A stretch of 34,926 bases of DNA from CAVAWX01 sp963642995 (lineage in GTDB: Bacteria; Actinomycetota; Coriobacteriia; Coriobacteriales; QAMH01). Position 1 is the stretch's first letter. Each line of letters opens with the position of its first letter. The stretch is from NCBI GenBank assembly GCA_963642995.1, contig CAVIIZ010000016.1, positions 1-34,926 on the forward strand. Reading direction: 5' to 3'. The notes under the pieces were generated by a model. That model had not been told where the DNA came from. It did not search any database and saw only the letters and a program-made list of their open reading frames with translations. The translations under genes were made by a program, and so were the position numbers. This document shows positions 7,365-15,727 of the stretch, one piece after another.

Positions 7365-7499
7365 TTATGCGCACAGACGCTTGCGACCCTTGGCGCGGCG
7401 CGCCTTCAAGACGGCACGGCCGCCGCGAGACGACATGCGGGCACGAAAACCGTGGCATTTCGCGCGCTTGCGCTTGTTCGGCTGATAGGTACGTTTCAT
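7365..7499 (-). CDS. rpmH: Ribosomal protein L34
   Basis: A 44-residue, strongly basic protein of the 50S subunit. It begins MKRTYQPNKRKRAKCHGFRA and ends in RRAKGRKRLCA, the complete L34 pattern. AGGAGG lies 9 bp before the ATG. It is the first gene of the leftward operon rpmH-rnpA-yidD-yidC-jag-rsmG(-parA-parB), driven by the promoter at 7549-7577. Confidence 0.98.
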   Translation of the reverse strand: MKRTYQPNKRKRAKCHGFRARMSSRGGRAVLKARRAKGRKRLCA

Positions 7500-7548
7500 C
7501 TTCAATCCTCCTCGGAGAAATCTCCGCTACGAACAGATAAGCCTGAGA

Positions 7549-7577
7549 ATTCTACTTCGGAGACATTGGCACGTCAA
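7549..7577 (-). promoter_or_regulatory. Sigma-70 promoter of the rpmH operon
   Basis: On the minus strand TTGACG (7577 to 7572), a spacer of exactly 17 bp, then TAGAAT (7554 to 7549). The -10 ends about 50 bp before the rpmH ATG. This is the clearest consensus promoter in the window and faces away from the origin. Confidence 0.8.
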
Positions 7578-7579
7578 GA

Positions 7580-8008
7580 AAAAAGAGAAGAGTTTTTCTC
7601 GCGAAGAGTCTTGTGGGAAAAAGTGGAGAACATGGAAAACGCTGCATGAAAGAAGCGTTTTCGGTGGAAAACTTCCAAATGAACGGTGAAAAATTTTCAG
7701 GGGCTTTTTCCACGAACAAGTGTTTCACGATATCCATTTGCCTTGAAAAGTGATAGATTTCACCGCTCGACGCCTCTCCACGTGAAAAAGGCACAAAGTT
7801 TCCACCGAATATTCCATGTTTCCAGAAAACTTTTCCCCATACGTGGAATTTTATGTGGAAAACAGTGAAAAGACCAGTTCAATATAGGTGGAAACTTTCC
7901 TCACAAGAATGAAAACAAGGAGCGCCGCGCTAAACTCCTGAAAAACTTTCGCCTTTTTTCGTTGAAAACCTAGTGGAAAACTGAATTTTTTTCTATATTT
8001 GTGGAAAG
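7580..8008. other. oriC: Predicted replication origin: AT-rich region with DnaA-box-like sites
   Basis: The spacer between the divergent rpmH operon and the dnaA side is AT-rich and contains many copies of GTGGAAA or its complement: GTGGAAAAC at 7664-7672 and 7973-7981, TTTTCCAC at 7706-7713, GTTTCCACC at 7798-7806, TGTGGAAAAC at 7854-7863, GTGGAAAC at 7888-7895 and TGTGGAAAG at 8000-8008, plus weaker forms (GTGGAGAAC at 7623, GTGGAATTT at 7843). The inferred box is TGTGGAAAA rather than TGTGGATAA. Genes point away on both sides, as at an origin. The last box overlaps the ribosome binding site of the next gene. The exact unwinding element is not identified. Confidence 0.75.
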
Positions 8009-8021
8009 GAGGCGAAAACCC

Positions 8022-8807
8022 TTGGAAACGGCCATGGAAAAACTTTCCCCGCAACCGGCGCGCATCGCGGTCTACGACGGCCTGCGCACCGAGCCGCAGA
8101 TCGTCGACATCGAAAACGACGACATCAAGCAGTACATCGGCGAGATCGCGGCGAAGACCTACGAGCTGGCCAGCGCGCGCGGCGGACAGATACCCTACAC
8201 GGTCATCTTGCAGGTGACGGAAAACTTCATCCACGCCCATTTCTCCGAGCCGTGCATCTCCATCATGGACAAGGGCAACACCATACGCTTTTCCGACCAA
8301 GGCCCGGGCATCGAGGACAAGGAGCGCGTGCAGCTGCCGGGCTTCACCTCGGCCACGCAGGAGATGCGCCAATATATAAACGGGGTGGGGTCGGGCCTAC
8401 CCATCGTGAAGGAATATCTGAAGTTTTCCAACGGCCGGCTGGTGATAGAGGACAACATCTCGCAGGGCACGGTCATCACCATCAGCGTGAACCCCTATAT
8501 GCAAAAAGACGAGCCGCTCGTCTACCAGGAGATTCTGCAGCCGCAACAAGAACAGCAGCCGGTGCAGGAGCAAGCGCAAGCGACGGCAAGGGAAGTGGCG
8601 CTCCAGCAGCGCGACGAGGACATCTTGCGCCTGACCATGCACTTGGGCTCGATCGGCCCTACCGATGTGCACGAACAGCTGCAAATTCCCGTCTCCACCG
8701 CGCACCGCCTGCTGAAGAGGCTCGAGGAAGGCGGCTATTTGAAGTCCGAGGCGGGCGGGCAGCACAGGCGCACGATCACCGACGGCGGCCGGGCGGCGAT
8801 CGCATGA
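8022..8807 (+). CDS. GHKL-type ATPase with C-terminal winged helix, adjacent to dnaA
   Basis: 261-residue protein with a histidine-kinase-like ATPase fold: N box ENFIHAH (residues 67-73), G1 box DQGPGI (92-97), a lid region with GFTSATQEMR (108-116), and G2 box GVGSGLPIVKEY (121-132). No H-box or sensor domain is present, so it is not an ordinary kinase; anti-sigma-type or stand-alone ATPases share this layout. A Gln/Glu-rich linker (about 168-192) leads to a winged-helix domain (TDVHEQLQIPVSTAHRLLKRL). The TTG start at 8022 is chosen because AGGAGG at 8007-8012 is 9 bp away; the ATG at 8034 would be 21 bp away. A DnaA-like box overlaps that ribosome binding site. dnaA follows after 13 bp, so the two are probably co-transcribed. 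A regulator of replication or dnaA expression is an inference from position. Confidence 0.8.
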   Translation: METAMEKLSPQPARIAVYDGLRTEPQIVDIENDDIKQYIGEIAAKTYELASARGGQIPYTVILQVTENFIHAHFSEPCISIMDKGNTIRFSDQGPGIEDKERVQLPGFTSATQEMRQYINGVGSGLPIVKEYLKFSNGRLVIEDNISQGTVITISVNPYMQKDEPLVYQEILQPQQEQQPVQEQAQATAREVALQQRDEDILRLTMHLGSIGPTDVHEQLQIPVSTAHRLLKRLEEGGYLKSEAGGQHRRTITDGGRAAIA

Positions 8808-8820
8808 AAGGAAGGCGCAG

Positions 8821-10389
8821 ATGAACCAAGAAGAACTCTGGTCGGCGGTGATGGCGCGGCTGCTCGACGGCGTGAGCGCCGACGACCCGAAAAGCGTTTT
8901 CCTCACGCTGCTGAAACCCTTTCGCATATTCGGCGACCAATTCGTGCTGCTCGCGGAAAACGCGCAGGTGGAGTCGTGGGTGCGCGCAAACTACCTCGGC
9001 GAGATCCAATCCACGCTCGACGCGGTCGCACCCGAGAGCTACCACGTGAACATCGCCTCCAACGAGGACATGGGCAACAGCTCCGCGCAGACGGCGCAAA
9101 AGGCGCAGCAGGCACGGCAGATGCAGCACGTGCAGCAAGACGCGCAGGCGGCGACACGCCCCTTCACGATGCCGTCCCCGCGCAAGGAGGCGCACGCGCC
9201 GCAAGACCCGCAGCCCGCGTGGATGAACCAATATGTGACCCCCGAGGAGATAAAGGCGTCCGCACCGCAAAAGCGCAACGCGCCCGAGGCGGAGAGCATG
9301 GTGGCCCGCGGCGCCGGCCACGACCCGAGCTCCCCGACGAGCGGGCGCGAGATACTCTTCGAGCGTTTCACCTTCGACACCTTCGTCGTCGGCCCTTCCA
9401 ACAAATTCGCGCGCGGCGTGGCGCTGGCAGTGGCCGAGCAGCCGGGCATGGCCTACAACCCGGTGTTCATCTACGGAAACTCGGGACTGGGCAAGACGCA
9501 TCTTCTGGCCGCCATCGCCAACTACGTGATAACGAACTTTCCGCGCATGGCGGTGGTGTACGCGTCGGCCAACGACTTCACCAACGAGTTCGTCCATTCG
9601 GTGCAAACCAACGACTGGGCGGTGTTCAACAAGAAATACCACCAGGCCGACATTTTGCTGATCGACGACGTACAGTACCTCGAGGGGCGCAACGAGACCA
9701 TCGACCAGCTGTTCAACATATTCAACGAGATGGTGAACCAGCACAAGCAGATCGTCTTGTCGGCCGACCGCGCGCCCAAAGACATCGACATGGACGACCG
9801 CATGCGCAGCCGCTTCCTCACGGGCACCACGCCGGACATCAACCCGCCGGACTACGAGACGCGGCTGGCCATCCTGCGCAACTACCTGCCGCGCGCGCTG
9901 CCGCAGAATTTCACGGGCGCCATCCCCGACGACGTGCTGGAATACATAGCGAAAGTGTCGACCTCGAACGTGCGCGAGATAGAAGGCGCCATAAACCAGC
10001 TGGTCACCCACATGTCGGTGCTGCATAAAAGCGACATCTCCGTCGACGAGGCCAAGGAGATTCTGCAGGACTTCTTCCTCGAGACCGACAAGAAGCAGGT
10101 GAGCATCGCGAGCATCCAGGCGGAGGTCGGGCGCTACTTCGGCGTCTCGCACGAGGACATGGTCTCGGCGAAGCGCTCGCGCGACATCGCCCAGGCGCGC
10201 CACGTGGCCATTTACCTCTCGCGCTGGCTCACAGAAGAGTCGCTGGAGGGCATCGGCAAGAAGTTCGGAGGACGCGACCACACGACCATCATGCACTCGG
10301 TGAACAAGATAGACAAAGACCAGAAGGACAACCGCACCCTCTACGACCAGATCGAGCAGTTGACGGCGCGGATAAAGGGGCACAGCTGA
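8821..10389 (+). CDS. dnaA: Chromosomal replication initiator protein DnaA
   Basis: AAA+ initiator that binds DnaA boxes and opens the origin. The 522-residue protein has domain I at residues 1-80, a long Gln/Ala-rich linker (85-175), the AAA+ core with Walker A GNSGLGKT (219-226) and Walker B ILLIDDVQYL (278-287), and domain IV with the box-recognition helix-turn-helix (SRDIAQARHVAIYLSR, then GGRDHTTIMHSVNKI). AAGGAAGG precedes the ATG. The linker is long, as in other actinobacteria. Co-directional with the GHKL gene before it and dnaN after it. Confidence 0.98.
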   Translation: MNQEELWSAVMARLLDGVSADDPKSVFLTLLKPFRIFGDQFVLLAENAQVESWVRANYLGEIQSTLDAVAPESYHVNIASNEDMGNSSAQTAQKAQQARQMQHVQQDAQAATRPFTMPSPRKEAHAPQDPQPAWMNQYVTPEEIKASAPQKRNAPEAESMVARGAGHDPSSPTSGREILFERFTFDTFVVGPSNKFARGVALAVAEQPGMAYNPVFIYGNSGLGKTHLLAAIANYVITNFPRMAVVYASANDFTNEFVHSVQTNDWAVFNKKYHQADILLIDDVQYLEGRNETIDQLFNIFNEMVNQHKQIVLSADRAPKDIDMDDRMRSRFLTGTTPDINPPDYETRLAILRNYLPRALPQNFTGAIPDDVLEYIAKVSTSNVREIEGAINQLVTHMSVLHKSDISVDEAKEILQDFFLETDKKQVSIASIQAEVGRYFGVSHEDMVSAKRSRDIAQARHVAIYLSRWLTEESLEGIGKKFGGRDHTTIMHSVNKIDKDQKDNRTLYDQIEQLTARIKGHS

Positions 10390-10603
10390 AAGAGTGGGCA
10401 AAGAAGGGTTGAAAAGGATGGGAAAATCTGTGGAAAAGGCGGCAGGCGATGTTCGCGGTGGAAAGCACACGGGGTTTTGCACAATGCAAATGAAAAGAGA
10501 CACCTGTGAAGAGCTGCAAGAAGGCGAGTCGTCTACATATCCACGTGTCTTACTATAAGTACTAAATATGTAAAGAACTTAATTAAAGAGGAGGCTGGCG
10601 GCT
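10390..10603. other. dnaA-dnaN spacer with second DnaA-box cluster and AT-rich stretch
   Basis: A 214-bp spacer. It contains TGTGGAAAA at 10429-10437, GGTGGAAAG near 10457, and TATCCACGT near 10537, followed by an AT-rich run (10550-10590). GAGGAGG just before dnaN is its ribosome binding site. The arrangement resembles bipartite origins in which a smaller box cluster lies downstream of dnaA; the AT-rich run could be an unwinding element or simply the dnaN promoter. Confidence 0.45.
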
Positions 10604-11704
10604 GTGGAATTCAACATCGACAAAAACGAACTTCAAAAAGCCTTGAACGTCGTGGGCAAGGGCATGTCCTCGCGGGCGACGCTGCCGATACTTTCGGGCG
10701 TGCTCGTGGATGCGAAAGACGACATGGTCACGTTCCAGACGACCGACCTGGAGACGTCCATCAGCCACACCGCGCGCGCCGACGTGATGGAGCCCGGTCG
10801 CGCCGTGGTGCCGGGAAAGCTCTTCTCCGATATCGTGAAGAGCCTGCAAGACGCGGCGGTCCACGTGAAGACAGGCGATGCGCAGGCGCAAGTCGGATGC
10901 CTGAACTCGTCGTTTACCCTCTCCATGCTCCCCGCAGACGATTTCCCCGCGTTTCCCCAGCTCACACCCCAGCAACTCATCAGCGTGCCGGCGGGCGACC
11001 TCGCGCGCGCGGTGCAACGCGTGGCGTTTGCCGCGAGCAGAGACGAGGCCCGTGCGGTGCTGATGGGCATACTCGTCGAGGTGGACGAGAAAAACATCCG
11101 CCTGGTCACGACGGACGGCTATCGCCTCGCGGTCTGCGACATGCCCGTCGTCATCACGCAAAGCGAGCCGTTTTCGGCGATCATTCCAAGTCATGCCTTC
11201 GACGACGTGATGCGCCTCGCTGCCGACGAGCAGGCGGTCTCGATCGGGTTCACCGAAAACCAGATAGCGTTCAGCTTCGGCGACACCGTGTTCATCAGCC
11301 GCCGCACCGAGGGCAGCTACCCCGACTACAGGGGGCTGCTGCCGAAGAAGCACGACGTCTCGGCGACGATGGACGTGGGCGAGCTGAAAACCGCGGTGAA
11401 GCGCGTCTCCCTGCTCGCGCAGTCACATGCGCCCGTGCGCTTCCACTTCGACCTGCTGGCGCAAAACGCCGTGGTGTCTGCAAACACCCAGGACGTGGGC
11501 GGCGCGCAGGAGACCATGAAGGCCGCCGTCGAAGGCGAGGACAACGTCGACATCGCCTTCAACCACCAATACGTGCTCGACGGATTGAACGTGATGACGG
11601 GCGAGACGTGCCTGGAGATGCAAGACCGGAAAAAACCCGGTATCTTCAAGCAGAAAGACGACGAGAGCTACCTCTATCTCGTGATGCCCATGCACGTGAG
11701 GTAG
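10604..11704 (+). CDS. dnaN: DNA polymerase III sliding clamp (beta subunit)
   Basis: Ring-shaped processivity clamp. The 366-residue product starts MEFNIDKNELQKALNVVGKG and has the three repeated clamp domains, with the family C-terminus YLYLVMPMHVR. The start is a GTG at 10604, preceded by GAGGAGG about 10 bp upstream. Length and content are normal. It is followed 12 bp later by recF. Confidence 0.97.
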   Translation: MEFNIDKNELQKALNVVGKGMSSRATLPILSGVLVDAKDDMVTFQTTDLETSISHTARADVMEPGRAVVPGKLFSDIVKSLQDAAVHVKTGDAQAQVGCLNSSFTLSMLPADDFPAFPQLTPQQLISVPAGDLARAVQRVAFAASRDEARAVLMGILVEVDEKNIRLVTTDGYRLAVCDMPVVITQSEPFSAIIPSHAFDDVMRLAADEQAVSIGFTENQIAFSFGDTVFISRRTEGSYPDYRGLLPKKHDVSATMDVGELKTAVKRVSLLAQSHAPVRFHFDLLAQNAVVSANTQDVGGAQETMKAAVEGEDNVDIAFNHQYVLDGLNVMTGETCLEMQDRKKPGIFKQKDDESYLYLVMPMHVR

Positions 11705-11716
11705 CACCCCGCCGCG

Positions 11717-12874
11717 ATGGCGCTGCGCGTCGACAACATACGGCTGCACGACTTCCGCGGGTACAACGACTTCTCGCTGGGTGATTTATCTAATTTTGTG
11801 ATAATGAAGGGGCCGAACGCCGTCGGCAAGACGAATCTCGTCGAGGCTTTGCGCCTGTTGACCGCCGGAGAATCGTTTCGCACCAGAAGATGGGGCGAGC
11901 TCGTCTCGTGGGGGCGCGGCTCCTGCGAGGTGGAGGCGGTGTTTCGCGACGAACCGCGCGTGCTGGAGCATGCGGTGTCGGTGCAGGGGGAAAGGCACTC
12001 CTTTCTCGTGAACGGGAAGAGGAAGGGGCAGTCCGCGTTCTCGCAGTCCACCTCGTCGGTGCTTTTTACTCCCGACGATCTGCAGCTGGTGAAGGCGGCC
12101 AGCGCGCGGCGGCGCGACGAGGTGGATGGAATTGGCAGGCAGCTTTCTCAACCTTATGGGAAGCTGCTGAAGGACTACAGAAAGTGTCTCAAGCAACGCA
12201 ACGCGCTTTTCAAAGAGGAGGGCGTGCCCGCATACGTGATGCAATCATGGGAGGAGTCCCTCGTCGCCGCGGGTGCGCGCCTATGCGCGAAACGGCAGTC
12301 GCTTTTCTTTCGCATCGCGCGGAAAACACAGGAGGTGTATCGGGAGATATCGCAAGGCGAGGAACTGGCGGCGCGCTACATCCCCTCGTGGGAGAGGTTC
12401 GACGCCGCAGGGCGCCAGCTGGGCGACCCCGTCTCGCTGCAGGAAGGCGAAACGGTTTTTGATACGGGGCAAATCGCGGAAAGGCTCTGCGAACTCTCGC
12501 GCCGCGTGAGCGAAAGCGAGAGGCAGCGGCACATGACGCTTTTCGGCCCGCATAAAGACGAGATCGCGTTTTTCATCGACGGCAAGAACGCGCGCCTCTT
12601 CGCAAGCCAAGGCCAGCAGCGCTCCATCGTGCTGGCGGAAAAGATCGCCGCGTTGACCGTGATGGAGGAGATCTCTCGAAACAAGCCGTTTCTGCTCCTC
12701 GACGACGTGATGTCCGAACTCGACGAGGAGCGCCGCGACTGCCTCGCCTCTTTCTTGAACAGCTGCGCGCAGACCTTCGTCACCACGACGAACCTCGGGT
12801 ATTTCAGCGACGCGGTGCTGTCCGGGGCGCGCATCGTCGAGCTGCCCGTGGAGGGGACGCGGCATATATACTGA
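11717..12874 (+). CDS. recF: DNA replication and repair protein RecF
   Basis: SMC-like ATPase that helps load RecA at gaps. The 385-residue protein has Walker A GPNAVGKT at residues 32-39, the ABC signature ASQGQQRS (usually QRT), and Walker B FLLLDDVMSELDEERR followed by FVTTTN. The start ATG is 12 bp after the dnaN stop. Next comes the DUF721 gene, as in other actinobacteria. Confidence 0.97.
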   Translation: MALRVDNIRLHDFRGYNDFSLGDLSNFVIMKGPNAVGKTNLVEALRLLTAGESFRTRRWGELVSWGRGSCEVEAVFRDEPRVLEHAVSVQGERHSFLVNGKRKGQSAFSQSTSSVLFTPDDLQLVKAASARRRDEVDGIGRQLSQPYGKLLKDYRKCLKQRNALFKEEGVPAYVMQSWEESLVAAGARLCAKRQSLFFRIARKTQEVYREISQGEELAARYIPSWERFDAAGRQLGDPVSLQEGETVFDTGQIAERLCELSRRVSESERQRHMTLFGPHKDEIAFFIDGKNARLFASQGQQRSIVLAEKIAALTVMEEISRNKPFLLLDDVMSELDEERRDCLASFLNSCAQTFVTTTNLGYFSDAVLSGARIVELPVEGTRHIY

Positions 12875-12945
12875 ACATGTGGGATTTCGGCTGCGAGGCG
12901 CGCGGCCTTGAGCGGCGAGCGCGCATGCGGCGGGAGGGGGTGTGC

Positions 12946-13557
12946 ATGAAACGCGGGTTTTCGGGCGTCGTGAACATCGGCGACGAGGTGCAGCAGCTGG
13001 CGCGGGCCATGGAGAAAAAAGACCCCGACATCGCCGCGAGCGCGCGCGTGCAGCTGGCCTGGCAGCGCGCGGCCGACGAGAAGACCCTCCGGCACACCGT
13101 CGCCGTCTTCGCCGTGCCCGGCAGCGGCTGCAGCGAGGTGCTGGTCTACGTCGACTCTGCCATCCGCGCCGCCGACATGAACATGCAGTCGGAGCGCTTC
13201 CGCATGCACCTGAACATCGCCCTAGCCGAGCTGCGCGAGCAAGAGGGGGAGGATTTCCTCGCCGGCGACGACGGGCTCTTTTCCATGGGGAAAAACGTCG
13301 AGGTGGTGAAGAAGATGAAGTTCATCGTCTCGAAGAAGGCCTATGCGCCGCCCGAGAGGCGGCAAAGCACCGCCGAGCTGCTGGCCGCCGAAGACGAGGC
13401 TGCCCGCCCGGGGCGCGTGGAGGTGCCGGATGCGACGTGCGAGGAGCTTGCCCGCGCCGCCGAATCCATCGACGACGAGCATCTGCGCCGCGTGCTCCTG
13501 GAGGCCGCGCACTCGAATCTCTCACGCGCCGCGCGGCAAACGCACGCGAGGCGATGA
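12946..13557 (+). CDS. DUF721 (DciA-like) protein
   Basis: A DUF721 family member between recF and gyrB is a conserved actinobacterial arrangement; the related DciA proteins load or recruit the replicative helicase in bacteria lacking DnaC/DnaI. The 203-residue product matches weakly at the DUF721 core (residues 30-85: AWQRAADEKTLRHTVAV, SEVLVYVDSAIRAADM, RFRMHLNIAL). The C-terminal half is charged and diverged. The start at 12946 is chosen because GGGAGG lies 8 bp upstream; ATGs at 12877 and 12925 are in frame, the former just after recF. Function by family and context only. Confidence 0.7.
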   Translation: MKRGFSGVVNIGDEVQQLARAMEKKDPDIAASARVQLAWQRAADEKTLRHTVAVFAVPGSGCSEVLVYVDSAIRAADMNMQSERFRMHLNIALAELREQEGEDFLAGDDGLFSMGKNVEVVKKMKFIVSKKAYAPPERRQSTAELLAAEDEAARPGRVEVPDATCEELARAAESIDDEHLRRVLLEAAHSNLSRAARQTHARR

Positions 13558-13650
13558 GAAAGCGCGAGAGCGCCCCCGTGCAGAGTTTTGAGTTTTTCTT
13601 CACATCAACTGGGAAAACCCTCTTATCTTAAAAATTAATAAGTCATCTGC

Positions 13651-13666
13651 CCACAAAATCTTGTGG
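13651..13666. promoter_or_regulatory. Inverted repeat upstream of gyrB
   Basis: CCACAA-AATC-TTGTGG, a perfect 6-bp inverted repeat with a 4-base spacer in the AT-rich region before gyrB. A TACAAT that could be a -10 lies at 13674-13679. The inverted repeat could be an operator overlapping the gyrB promoter region, since gyrase genes are commonly supercoiling-regulated. The evidence is only the sequence symmetry. Confidence 0.35.
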
Positions 13667-13771
13667 TTTCAAATACAATATCGGACATATGTTGTGATGT
13701 TCACGGTCGGGCGTGGCGTGTTCTCATGTGCGCCGAGACCGGCCGCGGACACGATGCTGACGGAGGGTGTC

Positions 13772-15709
13772 TTGGCGCAAAAACCATCTTCTTATTCCGG
13801 AAAAGACATTCAGGTGCTCGAAGGGCTCGAGGCCGTGCGCAAGCGGCCGGGCATGTACATAGGATCGACCGGCCCTAAAGGCCTGCACCACCTGGTCTAC
13901 GAGGTCGTGGACAACTCGGTCGACGAGGCGCTCGCGGGATACTGCACGAAAGTGGACGTCACCATCAACCCCGACGGGTCCGTGACGGTGGTGGACAACG
14001 GCCGCGGCATCCCCGTGGACAAGCACCCGAAGATGAAGATCCCGACGCTCGAGGTGGTCTTGACCATCTTGCACGCAGGCGGCAAATTCGGCGGCGACGG
14101 CTACAAGGTCTCCGGCGGCCTGCACGGCGTGGGCGTGTCCGTGGTGAACGCCCTGTCCACGAAGGTGGTGGCCGAGGTGCGCCGCGACGGCGGCGTCTAC
14201 GAGATGCAGTTTTCCCGGGGCAAGACCACCCAGAAGATGCAAAAGACCGGCAGCGCGAAGTCGACGGGCACCTCCATCACGTTTTGGGCAGACCCCGAGA
14301 TATTCGAGACCACCGAATACGACGACAGCGTGCTGCTCACCCATTTCCGCGAGACGGCCTTCTTGAACAAGGGCCTGAAAATTCACTTCACCGACAAGCG
14401 CGAGGGCAAAGACGTCGACGAGACCTTCCAGTACATGGGCGGCATCGTCGATTTCATCAAGTACCTGAACGAGAGCAAGACGGCCGTGTCCGGCGCCAAG
14501 CCCATCGACTTCGAGGCCGAAAGCGAGGCGGGCCAGGTCGAGGTGGCCATGCAGTGGACCGAGGCCTACAACGAGACGGTCCTCTCGTTTGCCAACAACA
14601 TCCACACCGCCGAGGGCGGCACGCATCTGGAGGGTTTTCGCAACGCGCTCACCCGCACCGTCAACGACTACGCGCGCCGCCAGGGCATCTTGAAGGAAAA
14701 GGACGCGAACCTCACGGGCGAGGACGTGCGCGAGGGCTTGACCGCCGTGATCAGCGTGCGTTTGCACGAGCCGCAGTTCGAGGGGCAGACCAAGACCAAG
14801 CTGGGCAACACCGAGATCCGCGGCCTTGTGCAGGGAGCGGTGACGAAGGGGCTGGCCGAGTGGCTCGAAGAGCACCCCAACCCCGCGAAGACCGTGGTGA
14901 AGAAGGCGGTCGGGGCGGCCAAGGCGCGCGAGGCGGCCAAGAAGGCCCGCGACACGACGCGGCGCAAGAGCGTGCTCGAGGGTGCGGGCATGCCGGGCAA
15001 GCTGGCGGACTGCTCGGTGAAAGACCCCGCCTTGACCGAGCTCTACATCGTCGAGGGCGATTCCGCAGGCGGCTCGGCCAAGCAGGCGCGCGAGCGCAGC
15101 TACCAGGCCATCTTGCCCTTGCGCGGCAAGATACTGAACGTCGAGCGCGCCGGTCAGAGCCGCGCCCTGAACTCCGAGACCATCACCTCGCTCATCACCG
15201 CCATAGGCACGGGCATCGGCGAGGAGTTCGATGCCGACAAGGCGCGCTACCACCGCATCATCATCATGACCGATGCCGACGTGGACGGCGCGCACATCGC
15301 CATCTTGCTGATGACCTTCTTCTTCCGCTTCATGCCCGAGCTGATCGTGCGCGGCTACATCTACATCGCGTGCCCGCCGCTCTACGGCCTGAAGAAGAAG
15401 AACTCGCGCACGGGCAAGGTGCTGCAGTACCTCTACAACGACGCGGCGCTGGCCGAGTGCATGGCCGGCGTCGACGATCCGTCCAAATACGACGTGCAGC
15501 GCTACAAGGGCCTGGGCGAGATGGACCCCGAGCAGCTGTGGGAGACGACGATGGACCCCGACCAGCGCACCTTGCGCCAGATCACCTACCAAGACGCCGG
15601 CGAGGTGGATAAAGTGGTCTCCGACCTTATGGGAAACGATGTCGAGACGAGGCGCCTGTTCATCCAGGAACACGCCAAAGAGCTCGACGAGAAGTTCTTG
15701 GACGTGTAG
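13772..15709 (+). CDS. gyrB: DNA gyrase subunit B
   Basis: ATPase subunit of gyrase. The product (645 residues from this start) begins AQKPSSYSGKDIQVLEGLEA and has the GHKL motifs EVVDNSVDEALAG, DNGRGIPVD and GLHGVGVSVVNAL, the TOPRIM motifs EGDSAGGSAKQARER and MTDADVDGAHIAIL, and the C-terminal QRYKGLGEMDPEQLWETTMD. The TTG at 13772 is preferred because GGAGG ends 5 bp before it; an in-frame ATG at 13754 lacks a ribosome binding site and would add six residues. gyrA follows after 18 bp. Confidence 0.96.
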   Translation: MAQKPSSYSGKDIQVLEGLEAVRKRPGMYIGSTGPKGLHHLVYEVVDNSVDEALAGYCTKVDVTINPDGSVTVVDNGRGIPVDKHPKMKIPTLEVVLTILHAGGKFGGDGYKVSGGLHGVGVSVVNALSTKVVAEVRRDGGVYEMQFSRGKTTQKMQKTGSAKSTGTSITFWADPEIFETTEYDDSVLLTHFRETAFLNKGLKIHFTDKREGKDVDETFQYMGGIVDFIKYLNESKTAVSGAKPIDFEAESEAGQVEVAMQWTEAYNETVLSFANNIHTAEGGTHLEGFRNALTRTVNDYARRQGILKEKDANLTGEDVREGLTAVISVRLHEPQFEGQTKTKLGNTEIRGLVQGAVTKGLAEWLEEHPNPAKTVVKKAVGAAKAREAAKKARDTTRRKSVLEGAGMPGKLADCSVKDPALTELYIVEGDSAGGSAKQARERSYQAILPLRGKILNVERAGQSRALNSETITSLITAIGTGIGEEFDADKARYHRIIIMTDADVDGAHIAILLMTFFFRFMPELIVRGYIYIACPPLYGLKKKNSRTGKVLQYLYNDAALAECMAGVDDPSKYDVQRYKGLGEMDPEQLWETTMDPDQRTLRQITYQDAGEVDKVVSDLMGNDVETRRLFIQEHAKELDEKFLDV

Positions 15710-15727
15710 GGAGAGGAGGGACAGCAC

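Noticed and set aside
8776..10503. Long minus-strand open frame opposite dnaA
   Set aside because: Same GC-bias shadow; the plus-strand dnaA is unambiguous.
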